Shown here piece by piece: positions 23,311 to 36,274 of a DNA stretch of 64,000 bases (position 1 is its first letter; every line of letters starts with the position of its first letter). The DNA is from Saccopteryx bilineata (Eukaryota > Chordata > Mammalia > Chiroptera > Emballonuridae). Position numbers and translations under genes: made by a program. The notes beneath the pieces were generated by a model. That model saw nothing but the letters and a program-made list of their open reading frames with translations, did no database searches and was not told where the DNA came from. The stretch spans positions 97,018,074 through 97,082,073 of the forward strand of contig NC_089490.1 in NCBI RefSeq assembly GCF_036850765.1. Reading direction: 5' to 3'.

Positions 23311-25554
23311 TAGTGAAAATTACTTGCAGGAGTAGAACATAACTAGGAGAGGCACAGTATGCAGAGTTGGAAATCAGAAAGAGAAGTAATTCTGCATGAG
23401 ACAAGTAGGTGTAGATAGCAAAAAAATTGACATGATGGAAAGAAGGAACTAACAAGTTGGTTTGAAGGGAAAGGAAATAGACAACTGAGGGCAGAAAAAG
23501 CCATGGAGGGGCTGCATTAGGGAGGAAGGAGTTTGACTGAAGATGAAGGCCACCTGAGCACACGGCATTCTCAGCCTCTGCCACCCTCGGGTGTCTGCAC
23601 CTCAGGCCGGAAACATACTCTACAGCTCTCCTGGGAGCCCGGCTTCTGTCATTCGTGACCCCGAAGCTGGAAGAGTTTTTCCTTTGGGTTAGCTTGAATC
23701 CTCCCCGTGGTTGTTTACATTTTCCTTCCTGTACCCAGCAATGAAGGTTTAAAAGGAAGTCATCCTGAATAGTAGGCTTTATAAAGTCGTCCTAGAATGG
23801 TACTGCTGGAAGCAATCTTTGAAACCACTACATTTTACCTCTTTCTTTTAAAAATCAAGAAAAAGAGGAAGGTCACACTGCTAGTCTGCGGCTGGAGTGG
23901 GAACATCCATCACCACCCATTCAGCCACTCCCACCCACTGCTCACCCCACCCCTGTCCTGCTGTTCCTTCCACTCCCGCTAGCTCAAAAGATAAAAATTT
24001 TACCAGTACTCTCTGAGAACAATGTGCAAACTTCCTTAAATGGTTTGTTTATGTGGGGGCCAAAAAAATCTTTATTTTTAACAGGAGGTATTGATTTGGC
24101 TGACCATCGCTGACATTCGTTGACAATTTACAATTTTCCCTGTTTACTTCCAAATTCATTACTCTCTGGACCTGAGTACACACACAGCTGAGGATCCAAC
24201 CTCATCCTCCTTTTGACCTTGGACATGATCTGGAAGCTGAGCAGATTTCTCTCCAGAGCAGCTGCGGGCACAGCCTTTACTGACATGGATGCACATCTTG
24301 ACTCATGGCTCCAGGTGAGCTTTCTTTCTCCTCTTCAGCTCCAATGCTGCCCTGCAGCCTGGCTGCCTGGCTGCATAAGACTGAGCTTTGCATTCTATCC
24401 TCTTCTCTAAGACTTTAATTGCAGGGAAAACCACAGGGAAAGATTTTCCACCATAAGCCCACTTCAAACATGTGTACCCAACTAATGCCCACCAGCATAA
24501 GGTTTGGGGTTAGGAGGAATGTGCAGATCTGATCAGAGCTCATTTACATGCCATAGATGTCTTTGCCCACCTGTCCCTTGGATCTCAGTTAGGGAGATGA
24601 CTATCATTATCTTGGGGCAGTTTTATCACTGACGAGTTATTTTTCTAGTTCACCCAACATTTCCTCTTTTCCCATTTTGGCATCCATTGCTCCATGTTCG
24701 TCAGTATATAATAGAAAGCAGAATATGCTTACAGATTGGAAACTTTAAAATATGCAATTCATTTATTATGGAAACTTCCCTGGGGGCAGAGGTCAGGCTT
24801 TCCAGGTGACCTGGTATAATACACGCACATTTGAAGCAGCGTGAGTCTAGAACTTAACCCGTAGAGCTTATCTTCTAGGATGGCTGAGGATTAGCTGTGT
24901 CAGGAAGATATATTCCCTGACTTTTCCTTAAGAGTTCTAGAAGAGGAGTTTTCAGGCTGCTCTGGCGTCCTGTTTAAGGAACCGGAAGAGAGAAGTTATT
25001 CTTGCTCCTGTTTACAGAAGTGGGACAGGAGGTGATCTTATTAATTAAAAAACAACAACAACAACAACATGAAGAGTAAGTGATGTGACTCACTCACCAG
25101 AGAATTGCAGAGATGAGTCTAGAATGGAGAACTGGCTTCTTCTGAGACTCCATCCAGTGAGCAGGACTTTGGAACACAGGAGCTAACCTGAAACAGGGTG
25201 CATGTCAGAGGCGCCAGTAGGGTCCTGAACTACATCACTCAAGGACTCACAGATCTCCTTGGTCCTCCTTTCTTATTGGACTTACTCTATCTCCACCCTA
25301 TAAATACTTTTTTTATCTCTTAAGGAAAATGAATCTTATCTCATGGTCCTATTGGACTGAAAAGACAATTAAGAAGTCACCTGCAGTCTGTTCTCCCATT
25401 TCCTGGTAAGGCCACAGTTTACCCAACAGTCACCTTCTTCAGGATCCAGATATATTTGGATCTGAGGTTGGTGTTATCACAGTGAACCCATTCCTATAAG
25501 GGTTATGGCACCAGAGTTTGATTTCAAAAGCACAAGAGGGAAGGAAAAGACAAA
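23311..25554. other. Unique non-coding DNA
   Basis: No gene or large repeat seen. A short AAC run lies around 25049-25068. Confidence 0.45.
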
Positions 25555-26262
25555 TAACCCAATTAAAAATGGGCAAAAAAACTTGATTAGACATCTTTCC
25601 AAAAAGATATACAAATGGCCAATAGAACATGAGAGGCTGCTCAACATCATTAGCCAGTAGGGAGACATAAATAAAAATCACAGAGATACCACTTTATGTA
25701 CACTAGGGTGGCTATAAGGAAAAAGAAAATAACAAGTGTTGGCAATGATATGGAGAAATGAGGACCCTCACATATTAATGAAATATCATAGAAATGATGC
25801 ATGCTATTTGGCATTCAAAATAGACAAAAAGTGGGAACTGCTCGAACATCCATCAGTTGATGAATGGATAAATAAAATATACTGTGTCCATACGATGGGA
25901 TATTATTCCATCAAGAAGGAATAAAGTACTAACACATGCTACAACATAGGTAAATGTTAAAAACATGAATCAATGTATAGGAAGTCTGTCACAAAAGACC
26001 ATATCTTGTTTGAGTCCACTTTTATAGAATGTCCAGAATAGGCAAATCCACAGGGACAGCAAGTAGATCAGTGTTGTCAGGGGCTGGGTGGGAAGGGGCC
26101 AAGGGGAGGCGACTGCTAATGGGTAAGCAGGTTCTTCTTGAGGTGATGAAAATGTTCTAGAATTAGATAGTGGAGATGGCTGCACAGCTCTGTGAATACA
26201 CTAAAAAAGCATTGAATTGTACACTTTAAAAAGGTAAACTTTAGAGTCTCAACAAAAAAAAA
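25555..26262 (+). mobile_element. Old L1 3' end, sense
   Basis: AATTAAAAATGGGCAAAAAA, GGAGAAATGAGGACCCTCAC, CATCCATCAGTTGATGAATGG, a GGCTGGGTGGGAAGGG 3' UTR block and GAATTGTACACTTTAAAAAGGT before an A-rich tail. Typical of older (L1MB/L1MC-like) mammalian L1. 5' truncated. Confidence 0.8.
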
Positions 26263-26924
26263 AATGAGAAGAGGAAAACAGGCAATTTAAAGAAACCAGA
26301 TAATAAATTTATTATTAAAAAATGCTTTAACTTTTTGTACATTAATATACACCTGGCCAAGTTTGTATACTTTTTAATGCTCTAACATTTGATGACCTGG
26401 GGAATGACTTTGGTGCCCTTCCAGAATTCCTCTGTTTTAAAGCCTATTATGTACATAAATGTATTTTTTAATATGTCATTTTCTCAAATTGAGTCCCACC
26501 CAAAAGCCATTGAATATATAAATGAGCTTCTGCAGGTTTCCCTGAAGAGAGAGCATCGCCAGCCCTGCTTTAGGACCTTTGTTGAGTCTTGGTCTTTTCA
26601 TCTCCACCTGTCTGCTAAACTGAGAGGAAGTTTCCACACTGAGTCCCTCACACACAACCTGGTGGAGAAGCCAGAGACATGCGTTCATATTGGGTATTCT
26701 CCCAGCTGCCGGTTGGGGTGAGGTTGGTTTCCTTTGACTACCTCCTCCAGGGATGGGATGGGTAGGGGGAGAACTGTGGGATGGGAATCTAGATCTCTGA
26801 CTCCTAATGGAAGTCAGGCTAATTCTATTCTGATGGATGCTTTAGAGACTAAGAGACTATTCTGGAACCCAGCAAGAAGGGTATTTGTCATGGGGAAGAA
26901 TACCAATAGCAGCTAGGAAGTGTG
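26263..26924. other. Unique non-coding DNA
   Basis: A 110-codon frame at 26389-26721 (plus) has no domain, splice context or start context that would make it a gene. Confidence 0.45.
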
Positions 26925-27080
26925 GTGTACAGACCACTCTACTTGGCATCCAGAGACCACTCTTTATATCAGCATCTTGACCATCTGCATAACCTTGAAC
27001 CAGTCCCTTATTCTGGGCTTTGGTCTCCTTGGCTATAATATGGAAATAATGATTCCTTTCTTGCTTGAATTTCATAATCA
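26925..27080 (+). repeat. MIR-like fragment, sense
   Basis: CATAACCTTGAACCAGTCCCTTATTCTGGGC and a CTATAATATGGAAATAATGATTCC block follow MIR order. Diverged. Confidence 0.45.
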
Positions 27081-28679
27081 CAAGAGTCATTAGAAATCAT
27101 CTAGCACAGTCTATTTCAAATCCCACATCCACTTGGATCCTATCCCTCATTCCCACCCTCCCCCTCCCCTGACATTTTGACAAATGATCGACCAGTCTCT
27201 CCATGAGTTGGACAGTCCTAAAGTGTCTACAATATATTAAGCTAAAGTTTGTTGGTTTGCAAGTCTTAACTGAGATCCTTAGGTTCTCCCACTATACCTT
27301 TCACATGACAGAAGTATGAAGACCAAATCTCGCACCACTCACACCTTCGCTTCTCCAGGTGATATCCCTCCATTTTGTTTAACAACTTCTCTTATAGCAT
27401 GGTTTCAAGTTCTCTACCATCCTGGTTATTCTGTAAATGCAAGCCAGACTGCCAGCTTCTCAGAGTACGGGAACCAGTATTGCAAAGTCAGTAAACTAGT
27501 GTGGGGCTGCACCTTCCTTCTAGACAGTGTGTTCTTATTATAGTAGTATAAAATTATTAGCATTAGTGTAAATTTGCATTCCTTTGCATGGCAACCATAT
27601 TCACAGGTAACTCATGTCATTCTTAGAGTCTGTAAAACCTAGAGCTCTTTTTTTCACATGAGATCTTTTAGCAAAATCTTCAATCCTTGTACATGTGTCC
27701 TTCATTTTTGGACTAAGGCATCAGATTTTATATTTTCCTATCAGGTTCCATGATTTCAGCCCATTTCCCACTCTGCAGATGAATATTTGGTTAACACAGT
27801 TTGATGATGCATTGATGACAAGGAATGGAGGAGGGAGAATCAGATGCCAGCTCTGCCTTTCAGGTTCCTTGTGGAGAAATCAGTGTCTACAGATCTAACC
27901 CTGAGCTGCTAGAAGTGTGCACACAGCGTGACATTCCACTCAGCTAAGGCCAGGCTTCTCCCCCTCCAGAGCAAGCTTTTCCTGGTCATCCTCAGATCCT
28001 GAGGCAGGAGTCCTACAATGATCATTTGAGCCAAGTTTGAGGGCTTCAGTGAGGGAGGCAAAAAAAGAGTAGATAGGAGAGAAATAAATGAGGTAAGAAA
28101 GGAAAAATGAGGTGGGAGACAAAGTGAGAACTATTATGGGTAATTTTTGGACTGTCTACTTAGCTTTGGCCACATTCCTTTTCTTGAGTTCTCTCCTATA
28201 TTCTTAGGATTAGTTATATTTTATTTATTTATTTGTCTATTTATTTACTTTTTGCTGTGTTATATGTGGCTTCTTTTGCTTGACACAGTCTTGTCAACCT
28301 TAAATAATCTAAGAACAGAGATATAATTATGCTAATAATCTTAACAAATGTGGAAACTGAGGCCAAGACAGGTTCCATCAGTTGAAACTATATAACAGTC
28401 ATGGAAGAAACACTAAGTTGTACTGCGTCACAGGGCCATAAAGAATGAGCAAGGGAATCCAAAGTTGTTAAGCAGAGAGATGAGAGGGCTAGTGGTATTT
28501 ACAAGGAAATGAAGGGTTTTATGAAACATATACTGGGTGTTAAAACAGAAGGAATTTTGGAAGGGCACCAAAGCCACTCCCTAGGTCATCAAATATCTCA
28601 CTAATTTGTAATTGTCTGTGTCACTTCTGCCCTTGTGAAATCTGAAATGAGACTAGACAACCAATGACCCTGTATGGTG
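27081..28679. other. Unique non-coding DNA
   Basis: No gene or repeat recognised, apart from a short ATTT-rich run at about 28218-28250. Confidence 0.45.
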
Positions 28680-29395
28680 AGACATTCAAGCAAAATTCCC
28701 CAGTACCTGTTATGCATCTAGTAATGTGCTGGATACACAAGAAATGCCATATACAACCCTGCCCATAAGAGGCTTAAAGTATTATTAGGAACATAGAACT
28801 AAATCATTAGTAAACAATATAAGGCAGATATAATTCATTTTCTCAAGGTGTGGTACAGATCTACCCATTATTTAAAAAAATCAGTAAGTGGAAAATGCAG
28901 CACAGTTTGTTATTGTTGGGGAAAGCTTCACGGATAAGTTTGGAACATATTTCAATAACTCACATGATAGAAAGATAAGAAGAGAAAGAAGAAAAGAGAG
29001 AAAGTGGGGTTAGGAGAGGTTGTGGTGTAAGCCAAAACACAATGGAATTAGCATGGTTGGCAAGAAGAAATGAGGTTGGCTGAAGACTACCTCTGCCGTC
29101 CCTTCATCTATGGTCCTGTGCTGGCTCTGCTCTTCTAAATAACTCCTCCGAACACGAAAACCCCCTGAACACCAACATTCTCTCATCACTCTTGTATTGT
29201 CTTGTATAGTTTTAGTTACCTGGTATCACCAATGTCTATATTGTCTTATTTGAAAATTTCATCTTCCCCACAGAATAATAAGACCCTTGAGGATAGGACT
29301 GTGTCAAGTATATTCTGGCATTCACCCATAACCGAATGCAGTAAGTTGAATTTCAAGTTTGTCTAATAAGTAAACATTTATTAAATGAACCAGGT
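28680..29395. repeat. Two L2-like stretches in opposite orientation
   Basis: 28680-29060 reads like antisense L2 (ATGTGCTGGATACACAAG, GGGGAAAGCTTCACGG). 29180-29395 reads like sense L2 (AGACCCTTGAGGATAGGACTGTG, AAGTAAACATTTATTAAATG). Both are weak, old matches. Confidence 0.35.
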
Positions 29396-29704
29396 GGAAC
29401 CTGGATGTGAATTCTGACTCTAGCCTTCTGGCAGCTGCTGCCTCATTAACTCTTAATTCTTCACCCCAAGGCTTTATTGAGTGTTGAAGTCAGGAGGAAG
29501 GCACATGAAAGAGGAGGTGGAGGCAAGGACCCTCCAACTGTGCTTCTCTTGTTAAGATTGCAGCAATCTTGCAGCTCTGCCCTTGTTAAGTAACTAATCA
29601 TAGTCCCAGAATCCAAATGTTGAGTAGAAGTTAGGGTCTCTCAAAAAGAAGCCAGAGGGGAGGAAGTTAGGGGACTGGGAGATGAAGGAATTAAGAATTA
29701 CAAA

Positions 29705-29915
29705 TTGGTAGCTACAAAATAGTCATGGAGCTGTAACATACAGCATAGAGAATATAGTTAACAATATTGTGATAACTACGTATGGTGCGAGGTGGGTACT
29801 GGAAATATCAGGGGGAACACTGTAAAGTATATGGTTATCTACTCACTATGCTGTACAGCTGAAACCAATACAAAATAATATTGAAAGTAAACTACAATTG
29901 AAAAATAAAATAATA
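29705..29915 (+). mobile_element. L1MA-like 3' end, sense
   Basis: GTAACATACAGCATAGAGAATATAGTTAAC, then ACTATGCTGTACAGCTGAAACCAATAC and an A-rich tail are the end of a eutherian L1 3' UTR. Confidence 0.75.
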
Positions 29916-30359
29916 ATTTTTTGAAAAGTCAGGAAGCAAGTAAAGATTTACATTAAAGTAGGAAGAAAGGGCCCCTGGTTCTCTCATGCTCTGCTGAGAC
30001 ACTTTCATGAAGATGCCACATCTAGGATTAAAAGAGCAGCTGAAGTTTAGAATATTAACACCCCCAAACGACTTCAAATCCCTTTGGAAGGCTTGAGAAA
30101 GTACTTAGATTGTCCCATCACATCCATCTGGATGGCCTTCTTACATGCTTTGCCAATCAAAATTTCAGGTGAGAAGTCAGCCAGATATTTCAATGCATTT
30201 GTCTCCAGGTATGAAAACATTATCATCTGGTTTTCATTTCTCTTCTGGATTTGGGGTGTATTTGGCTTTCCTGTGACTCTGATTGCAAACCAATACAGCC
30301 ACGGGGCCCCTACACCCGGGAGCACCAGTGGTGGCCCAGCTTAGCTGGGATGGAGAAGT

Positions 30360-30477
30360 GGAACTAGCTCCTAGGGCATAGAGTTTGGGGTTCTACTCTC
30401 ACTGTGCCATTTATTAGCTGTGTGCCCTTTTGGGCAAGGTATTTAACCTGACTGAGTCTCTGTTTCCTCATCTGTAA

Positions 30478-30520
<43 letters not shown>

Positions 30521-30650
30521 GGAATGAGTAGGTGCAAGAATTAAATGAGATCCCACATCCACGAAGCCTTATTATACACAGGAGCTGGGAGTATAAGCCC
30601 TTGATGAGTGATAGCTGTTATCATTATATCACTCAGTGCATTCTGGAGCA
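30360..30650 (+). repeat. MIR SINE with an AAT expansion
   Basis: CATTTATTAGCTGTGTGCCC, GTATTTAACCTGACTGAGTCTCTG and TCCTCATCTGTAAAAT are the MIR core. At the usual AATAATAAT position it has expanded into a pure (AAT)n array at 30476-30518, after which MIR text resumes. Confidence 0.8.
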
Positions 30651-33309
30651 TTCCTTGCTCAGCCCTGCTCAGGAGGTTCTATCTTGAATAGGTGTTGGGT
30701 AGAGCAGAGGGTATGTGATTGGTCTGCGTGTGTGGCTGACTCTGTATATTGGACAAGAGGTGCGTCCTGAGAACATTGCTATTATCATGGGTGTGTCTTA
30801 GCCCCAACCCAAGTTGGAAAATCTCTGACAAAGACAAGTCATGAGTCTGAGCCACATGCAGTGCTCATGTCCTGGGCAAACCCTGCTTCTTAATTTGCCC
30901 AGTGGACTGTTCCCACAGGAAAGAACTTGCCAGTCACATACTCTCAAATTTTCTGCATCTCTCTTTCTCATGGTCTCTTCTTGGTCTTTGAAATCAATGG
31001 AAAGCTGAAGCCATTTTAACAAACTGACTTCATCTCCATTAAAGAAGCCAAGCACAGCCTCTACCTGATGCACTGATTTATACCTACTGGTAAATTACCG
31101 CATGCCATTTCTTGTTAAGCAGATCAAGACCAATTGCCATTGGGGGGGGAGTACATGTTTGCTCATAGGGTATGACTGTAGGAGCACCAAAAGCCTTATC
31201 CCAACCAAATCTTACCATTTGTCCACCAGAGAGCCAGTTCTGCCACATAAAATCCCCCGTTAGTGTGAGAGCTTTGCAAAACTACACGTATCTCTTGGAG
31301 GGAATGATTCCCTAAGTCAAAACCAGGAATCAATCCCTTAATGTGAAGTAGTTCACAGGACTTTCACTCATCATGGAAACTTGGAAGGAAATAATTATGA
31401 GGCTACAAGAACTAAGACAGAAACATTGGAGGAAGGGGCAAAGGGGTCCTGTGACACATTAAGGACATCAGTCCAGAGTCTGGTGTCCTGTGCACCTGGA
31501 GGATGCCAGCTTCAGGTCGTCTGGACAAATCTATAGAAAGGGAGAGGAGAGGGCAGGGACAAAGCTTTTACTACTGGATGTGCTGCCCAGATTCTAGGAA
31601 TCATTCTTTTTGCTCTGTCTGGAACTGAAAAGTCAAGCTGAAGAGACACAAGGCAGGCCCTTATCAAAGAGAGAACACATGTAGCAGGATTAGGACCCAC
31701 GGACACGAATAACTCGACCAGGCTGGCCCTGATGTCTTCCCGATCTGCTCCGAAGGGAGTGATCCCACAGGCTGAGACATAACCTCACCACCAAAGACAA
31801 AGTATGTCACGGAGCTTTTAATAACCCTGACTGTCCCTGCCTCCCCCACAAAGGGGAACAGCTGGCCTCACCCTCCCTTCTTCTCATTGTCACTTTCCCT
31901 CTGTGATTCCAGGGCATTGTCTTCAAATGGGTGTCCCCATGCTAAGAAGCATGCTTTCAGTATACAAGCAGCAATCATGTTATAATTTCTTTAATGCTGT
32001 TGTTGCTGGGCTTGCCCCTCCGCATGATGGTTACAAAGGCGGATGAGGAGCTCCAGCATAATTAGGGGAACACCACACTTTGAAGCTGCCCTAGTTTCAG
32101 TCCCGCCCATGTTTGCCTGGGCCACCCAGGTCCCACTTCACCACCTACCCTCAACACAGGGGAATCTCAACATAATCCGTGGGAGTTTCAGACAGGCACC
32201 GTGGCCAGGTCTGCACTTGGGGACTTCCTATCTCCCCTTGAAGTGCCTCGCTGCCCACTGGTGTAGACCCCCAGCAGTGTGCCAGAGCCCGCACTAACCC
32301 AGCAGCAAGCGCAGCCAACTGTTAATTTCCAGGAATTGTGTGAGCCAGTGGACACCCCACCGGGAGCTTGGAATTAACCACAGTGGGAATATTTACATCA
32401 CAGAAATCAGCAGATGCCTCAAGACAGCACCCCAGCGCCCTCACCTTCACTCAGGAACCCTGCTCCTCCATGCAGCCTACCAAGGCTTTCTCTCTTTTCT
32501 CTCCCAGATTACATTTCCCCAGGCATCTGGCCTTTCTCTTGTGCTCTTCACTAGCTCCGATTGAAAGTGATCTAATAAAGTACTTCTTGCTGTTGTATTA
32601 ATAGACAGTAATAACTGCTACCCCTCTGGTGACATCTACACTTTGACCTCAGGCAAAACCCTAAACAAAGGACATAACCATGTGGTTCTCTCTGAGTAGT
32701 TCGTCTGGGGTAGAGACCTTGCTAGAACCTCTGCTCCCTTCAAAGTCCTCCCAGTATATTAGGTAGCAAAGTGACGTCATCTTCCTGCCTAGAATGAAGC
32801 AAGTGTGGCCTGACCTGGAGGGAGACACTGAGGTGAACCTCCCACTGCCTTTCCCACCTAAGAGCTTAATTTTATACCAAGTTTTCAAATATGTGGATCC
32901 TTCCATATTTAAAGCATAGGTATTGCTCTAGAATCTTAGCCTAATTCTTCAAGATTCAGTATTTCCTGCCAATTGAATGAAGGTCCCCAAGAAACAGAAC
33001 CAAACTTCAGAAGTGGGGGCATGTTGAAATCCCCCACCGTCACAGAGCAGCACGCTCCAATATATGTGTACTGTATGTCCAATCATGTCCAGTTGGAAGG
33101 GAGAAGTCATCATCCTCTAGTAAGAGGTACGTACTGTGAAAGAGCAAACATTGACTCTCAAATTTTTGAACTACCTTAAGGTTCCTTATCTTTTTTTCCA
33201 ATTCTTTCAACTTCTCCAATGTCTTCCTGGCCTTACTTCAAGTTCTCCCTGAATGGTCTCAGAGATTTGGCTCTGGCAAAGATCTGCCTAGGGCAGAAGG
33301 TGAAGGAAT
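30651..33309. other. Unique non-coding DNA
   Basis: 2.6 kb without a recognised repeat or exon. It contains a G8 run at 31143-31150. Parts may be very old repeats. The open frames are short and mutually overlapping. Confidence 0.4.
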
Positions 33310-33860
33310 GTGTTATAGTAAACATAAAATCAAATTAGTATAAAATGTAAAAAGGAAACTAAGAATGATTTAGGTGTAACCAGTTTATGCTCTTTTGAGA
33401 TAACCCCATATGTTCGAAATATGTGCCAAGGCTCAGAGTATCAAAATTGATAATGAGTGTATTAATGCGATTAGCTATACCATGTGGAACTTCCCAAGAT
33501 AGCTGTGTATGCAAGACTGTGATTAAGACTGAAATTCCCCCAAGCATGTAACCCTGAGATGACATATGTGTTGAATTGTGATTATGAGAGTGTGTTACCC
33601 TATGATAAGATGAGTGGTGAACCATATATAAATAGCCGGGGTGAAGATCGAGTCAGTTCCCTGAGACTCCAACACAGACTCCACATCGCCCACCATGATC
33701 ATCTGGCATCTGCCGTTGAGCACTCTGCCTCTCCAAGCCAGTTCTTTCCCGGCCCCACCGAAGTGGGGACCTAGACTTAGCCGGCCACTCACCTTGACTG
33801 TGAGTGAATTAAAGTCTATGTTATTTAGCTTGCTATGAGTATCTTCACTTATTCATTTGG
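33310..33860 (+). mobile_element. Probable solo LTR of an endogenous retrovirus
   Basis: Promoter-like order on the plus strand: a TATA-like ATATATAAATAGCC near 33624-33637, about 160 bp of GC-richer sequence, then a poly(A)-signal-like AATTAAAG near 33808 followed by a T-rich stretch. No retroviral genes flank it. Neither TG/CA ends nor a target duplication could be fixed, so the limits are approximate and the call could be wrong. Confidence 0.4.
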
Positions 33861-34214
33861 CTCCTAATTGCTTTTATTTTATATTGTGAACTACCTAAGG
33901 AACCCAGCTATAACTTAATTATAACAAATTACATAGTTTACAATGACAAAACAGTTGCTCTAAAGATTCTACATGCCATTTTAAAAAAGAAACATGAGCC
34001 CTGTCACACTCAGTCACACTGTGCTGTCCCTGACACAGGAGCATTGGGGCAAAGCTTCATGGGATGAATTCTGGACAACAGTGGTTGAAGCCTTGATTTC
34101 TACTTCTATATCCCAGAATCAGGTCAGCTTTGAAAACTGTACTATTGTACTTTATTTTAACTCTTTGTTCTCTACTATAAAAATTATTATTACATTCTTA
34201 ATTAATGATCTATG

Positions 34215-34330
34215 GGCTTTCTCGTTTAAGTATGTAAGGTCCATTGGGGCACCAGTGACCATATGTGTCTTCTTCATCAGAATGTCCCCAGCATCTTGCA
34301 ATATGATTGCTCAGTAGATACTTGTTAAAT
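34215..34330 (+). repeat. L2-like 3' end
   Basis: AATGTCCCCAGCATCTTGCAATATG then GCTCAGTAGATACTTGTTAAATGAC is a typical diverged L2 terminus. Confidence 0.5.
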
Positions 34331-34463
34331 GACTTTAGGATTCTTTTCCCCAACAAACCAGTACCTCTTTCCCTGTTCTGAATTTGGACTCGTTTTTCCC
34401 TTGACAGCATGGTAGCCTGGACTTAACAGTATCGAACCACTCTTTATCTAGGAAGCAGAGTCG

Positions 34464-34514
34464 TCTAAAAGTACAAGTTCTCCCATCCAAGAAGGGAGAA
34501 TTTGTACTTTTAGA
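34464..34514. repeat. Hairpin-forming inverted repeat at an L1 5' junction
   Basis: Arms of 21 nt (34464-34484 and 34494-34514) pair with one mismatch around a 9-nt loop. The left arm contains the L1 target duplication; the right arm is an inverted copy of it at the point where L1 sequence begins. Confidence 0.95.
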
Positions 34515-35050
34515 CATATATCCCAAGGACACCATATCACTGACTGAAAAAAAGAAATACACCCCCATGTTTATGGCAGCATTGTTCACAATAGCAAAGA
34601 TCTGGAAACAGCCCAAGTGTCTGTCAGTGGACAAGTGGATTAAAAGGCCGTGGTACATATATACAATGGAATACTATGGGGCCATGAAAAAGAAGGAAAT
34701 CTTACCTTTTGCAACAACATGGATGGACCTGGAAACTATTATGTTGAGTGAAATAAGCCAGGCAGAGAAAGAAAAATATCATATGACCTCACTCATTTGA
34801 GGAATCCAAGGAATAATGAGAACTGAGGAATGGAATTGAGACAGAGGAGGGATCAAAGGGACCAGAGGAAAAGAGGATAGAGAGAAAGGGGATGAGAGGA
34901 TGGGATAAACCTTAAGGGAAAGGGGGGAGGGTGCTGTAGGTAGGGGGGCAAGGGAGATGTTGAGGGGAACATGGGGGTGGGGGGATGCATTCAGGGTGAC
35001 CCTAGAATCTATGTAAACACAATTAATTAAATAAAACATTAAAAAAAAAA
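34515..35050 (+). mobile_element. Young 5'-truncated L1 3' end, sense
   Basis: Starts CATATATCCCAAGGACACC, passes through CACCCCCATGTTTATGG and GGAATACTATGGGGCCATG, then a G-rich 3' UTR (34917-34984) and a terminal A-run. A 17-bp target duplication TAAAAGTACAAGTTCTC lies at 34466-34482 and 35051-35067 without mismatch. A 77-codon frame (34567-34800) is still open. Confidence 0.93.
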
Positions 35051-35067
35051 TAAAAGTACAAGTTCTC

Positions 35068-35904
35068 TATAGGTTTCAGCTTTTTGGCTACATAGAAATT
35101 CTGTTGGAGAATCCACTTGCTAACCCCAATGCAAGGTTGTAAGACCCCTATGACCCAGTTAGCTCAGCTACTGAGACTGGGCTGTTGATGAGGCCTCGGT
35201 CACAGTGAAGCTGAATAGGGGACTAGAACTATGACACGAAGCTCATCCATTCCCTGGTTATGCAAGACTTCTGGGAACACTATACATGACACCACACATA
35301 CCGGTCCTGCCTTGCTGGCAAAACAACGCCTAGGTCTTGTCCTTTCTGGGTCAACAAAGGCAAGTGATTCCCCACCCCACTCTCAAGTAGGATAATTGTC
35401 TGCATGCTCTATCTCCCAGGGCTGCTTCATAGAGTTGAGATAATGGCTGCGGAAGTCCTTCAACAGGAAAAGGCACTATGCTGTGCTGTCCATTATGTGG
35501 AGGAGACGATGTTGATCGGCTGTCAGCTGGGCATGTGTTAGCAGATGTTTTCTCAGCAGCAGGGCCAGGCTTCTACTGGCTCATGAATGCTCTCTGACTA
35601 CGTTTTCCTGACAATAACGAATGCGTAAAGCCAGGACGGGGTTATAGACACTATTAATTGCTCCTGGCATCTGTGTGATTTTCTTAAATTCTGATGACAT
35701 CTTTCAAGATACAGGTTCAGGACCCTGACTGTTCACCTTCCCAATCTCTGACTCCTGCATCACTGAGCACATTTGAGTCTGGGTCATGCCTCTGAAGTCA
35801 TCTCATGCTAACTAGGTTCCTAAGTCAGGCCTGTAGATCACTACCTCCCAAGCAGGACCACAAACCTGCTGGGAGTTCACCTGACTGTTTTGTGATCTAG
35901 ACCA
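35068..35904. other. Non-coding DNA, MIR-like tail at 35395-35520
   Basis: Mostly unique. CAGGGCTGCTTCATAGAGTTGAGATAATGG resembles a MIR 3' part. Confidence 0.35.
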
Positions 35905-36092
35905 GAGGTTCTCAAAGTATGATTCCCTAACCCAGCAGCAGCAGCAACACGCAAGAACTAGTTAGAAATACAAACTCTCAGACTCCACCATAGAACAATG
36001 CATCAGAAACTCTGGTGATGGAGCCCAAAAATCTGTGTTTTAACATGACCTCCAGTTGGTTTGTGTTCAAGTTTGAGAACCACTGGTTCAGA
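35905..36092. mobile_element. MER5A-like non-autonomous hAT
   Basis: Termini CAGAGGTTCTCAAAGT and AGTTTGAGAACCACTG are inverted repeats. Internal CAGAAACTCTGGTGATGG and AAATCTGTGTTTTAACATG match the MER5A pattern. Ancient eutherian hAT. Confidence 0.8.
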
Positions 36093-36274
36093 CCATATTG
36101 CAGTCTCAGATTTCTTCAAATTAGAATTTGGATTGGAATTGTAGAGAAGTCTTTTTAGAAAACCTATTGTTCCCTCTCCTCATTTTTCAGGTGAATAAAT
36201 TGAGGCTGGAATGATTGATTGGTTAAAGGACATGATATATTCCTAGTGGAGTGCAGGTTTCACAGATTCACATA

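Noticed and set aside
30074..30344. Overlapping 83- and 86-codon frames on opposite strands
   Set aside because: Looked exon-like at first, but no domain was recognised, both strands are open equally, and no consistent splice sites were found.
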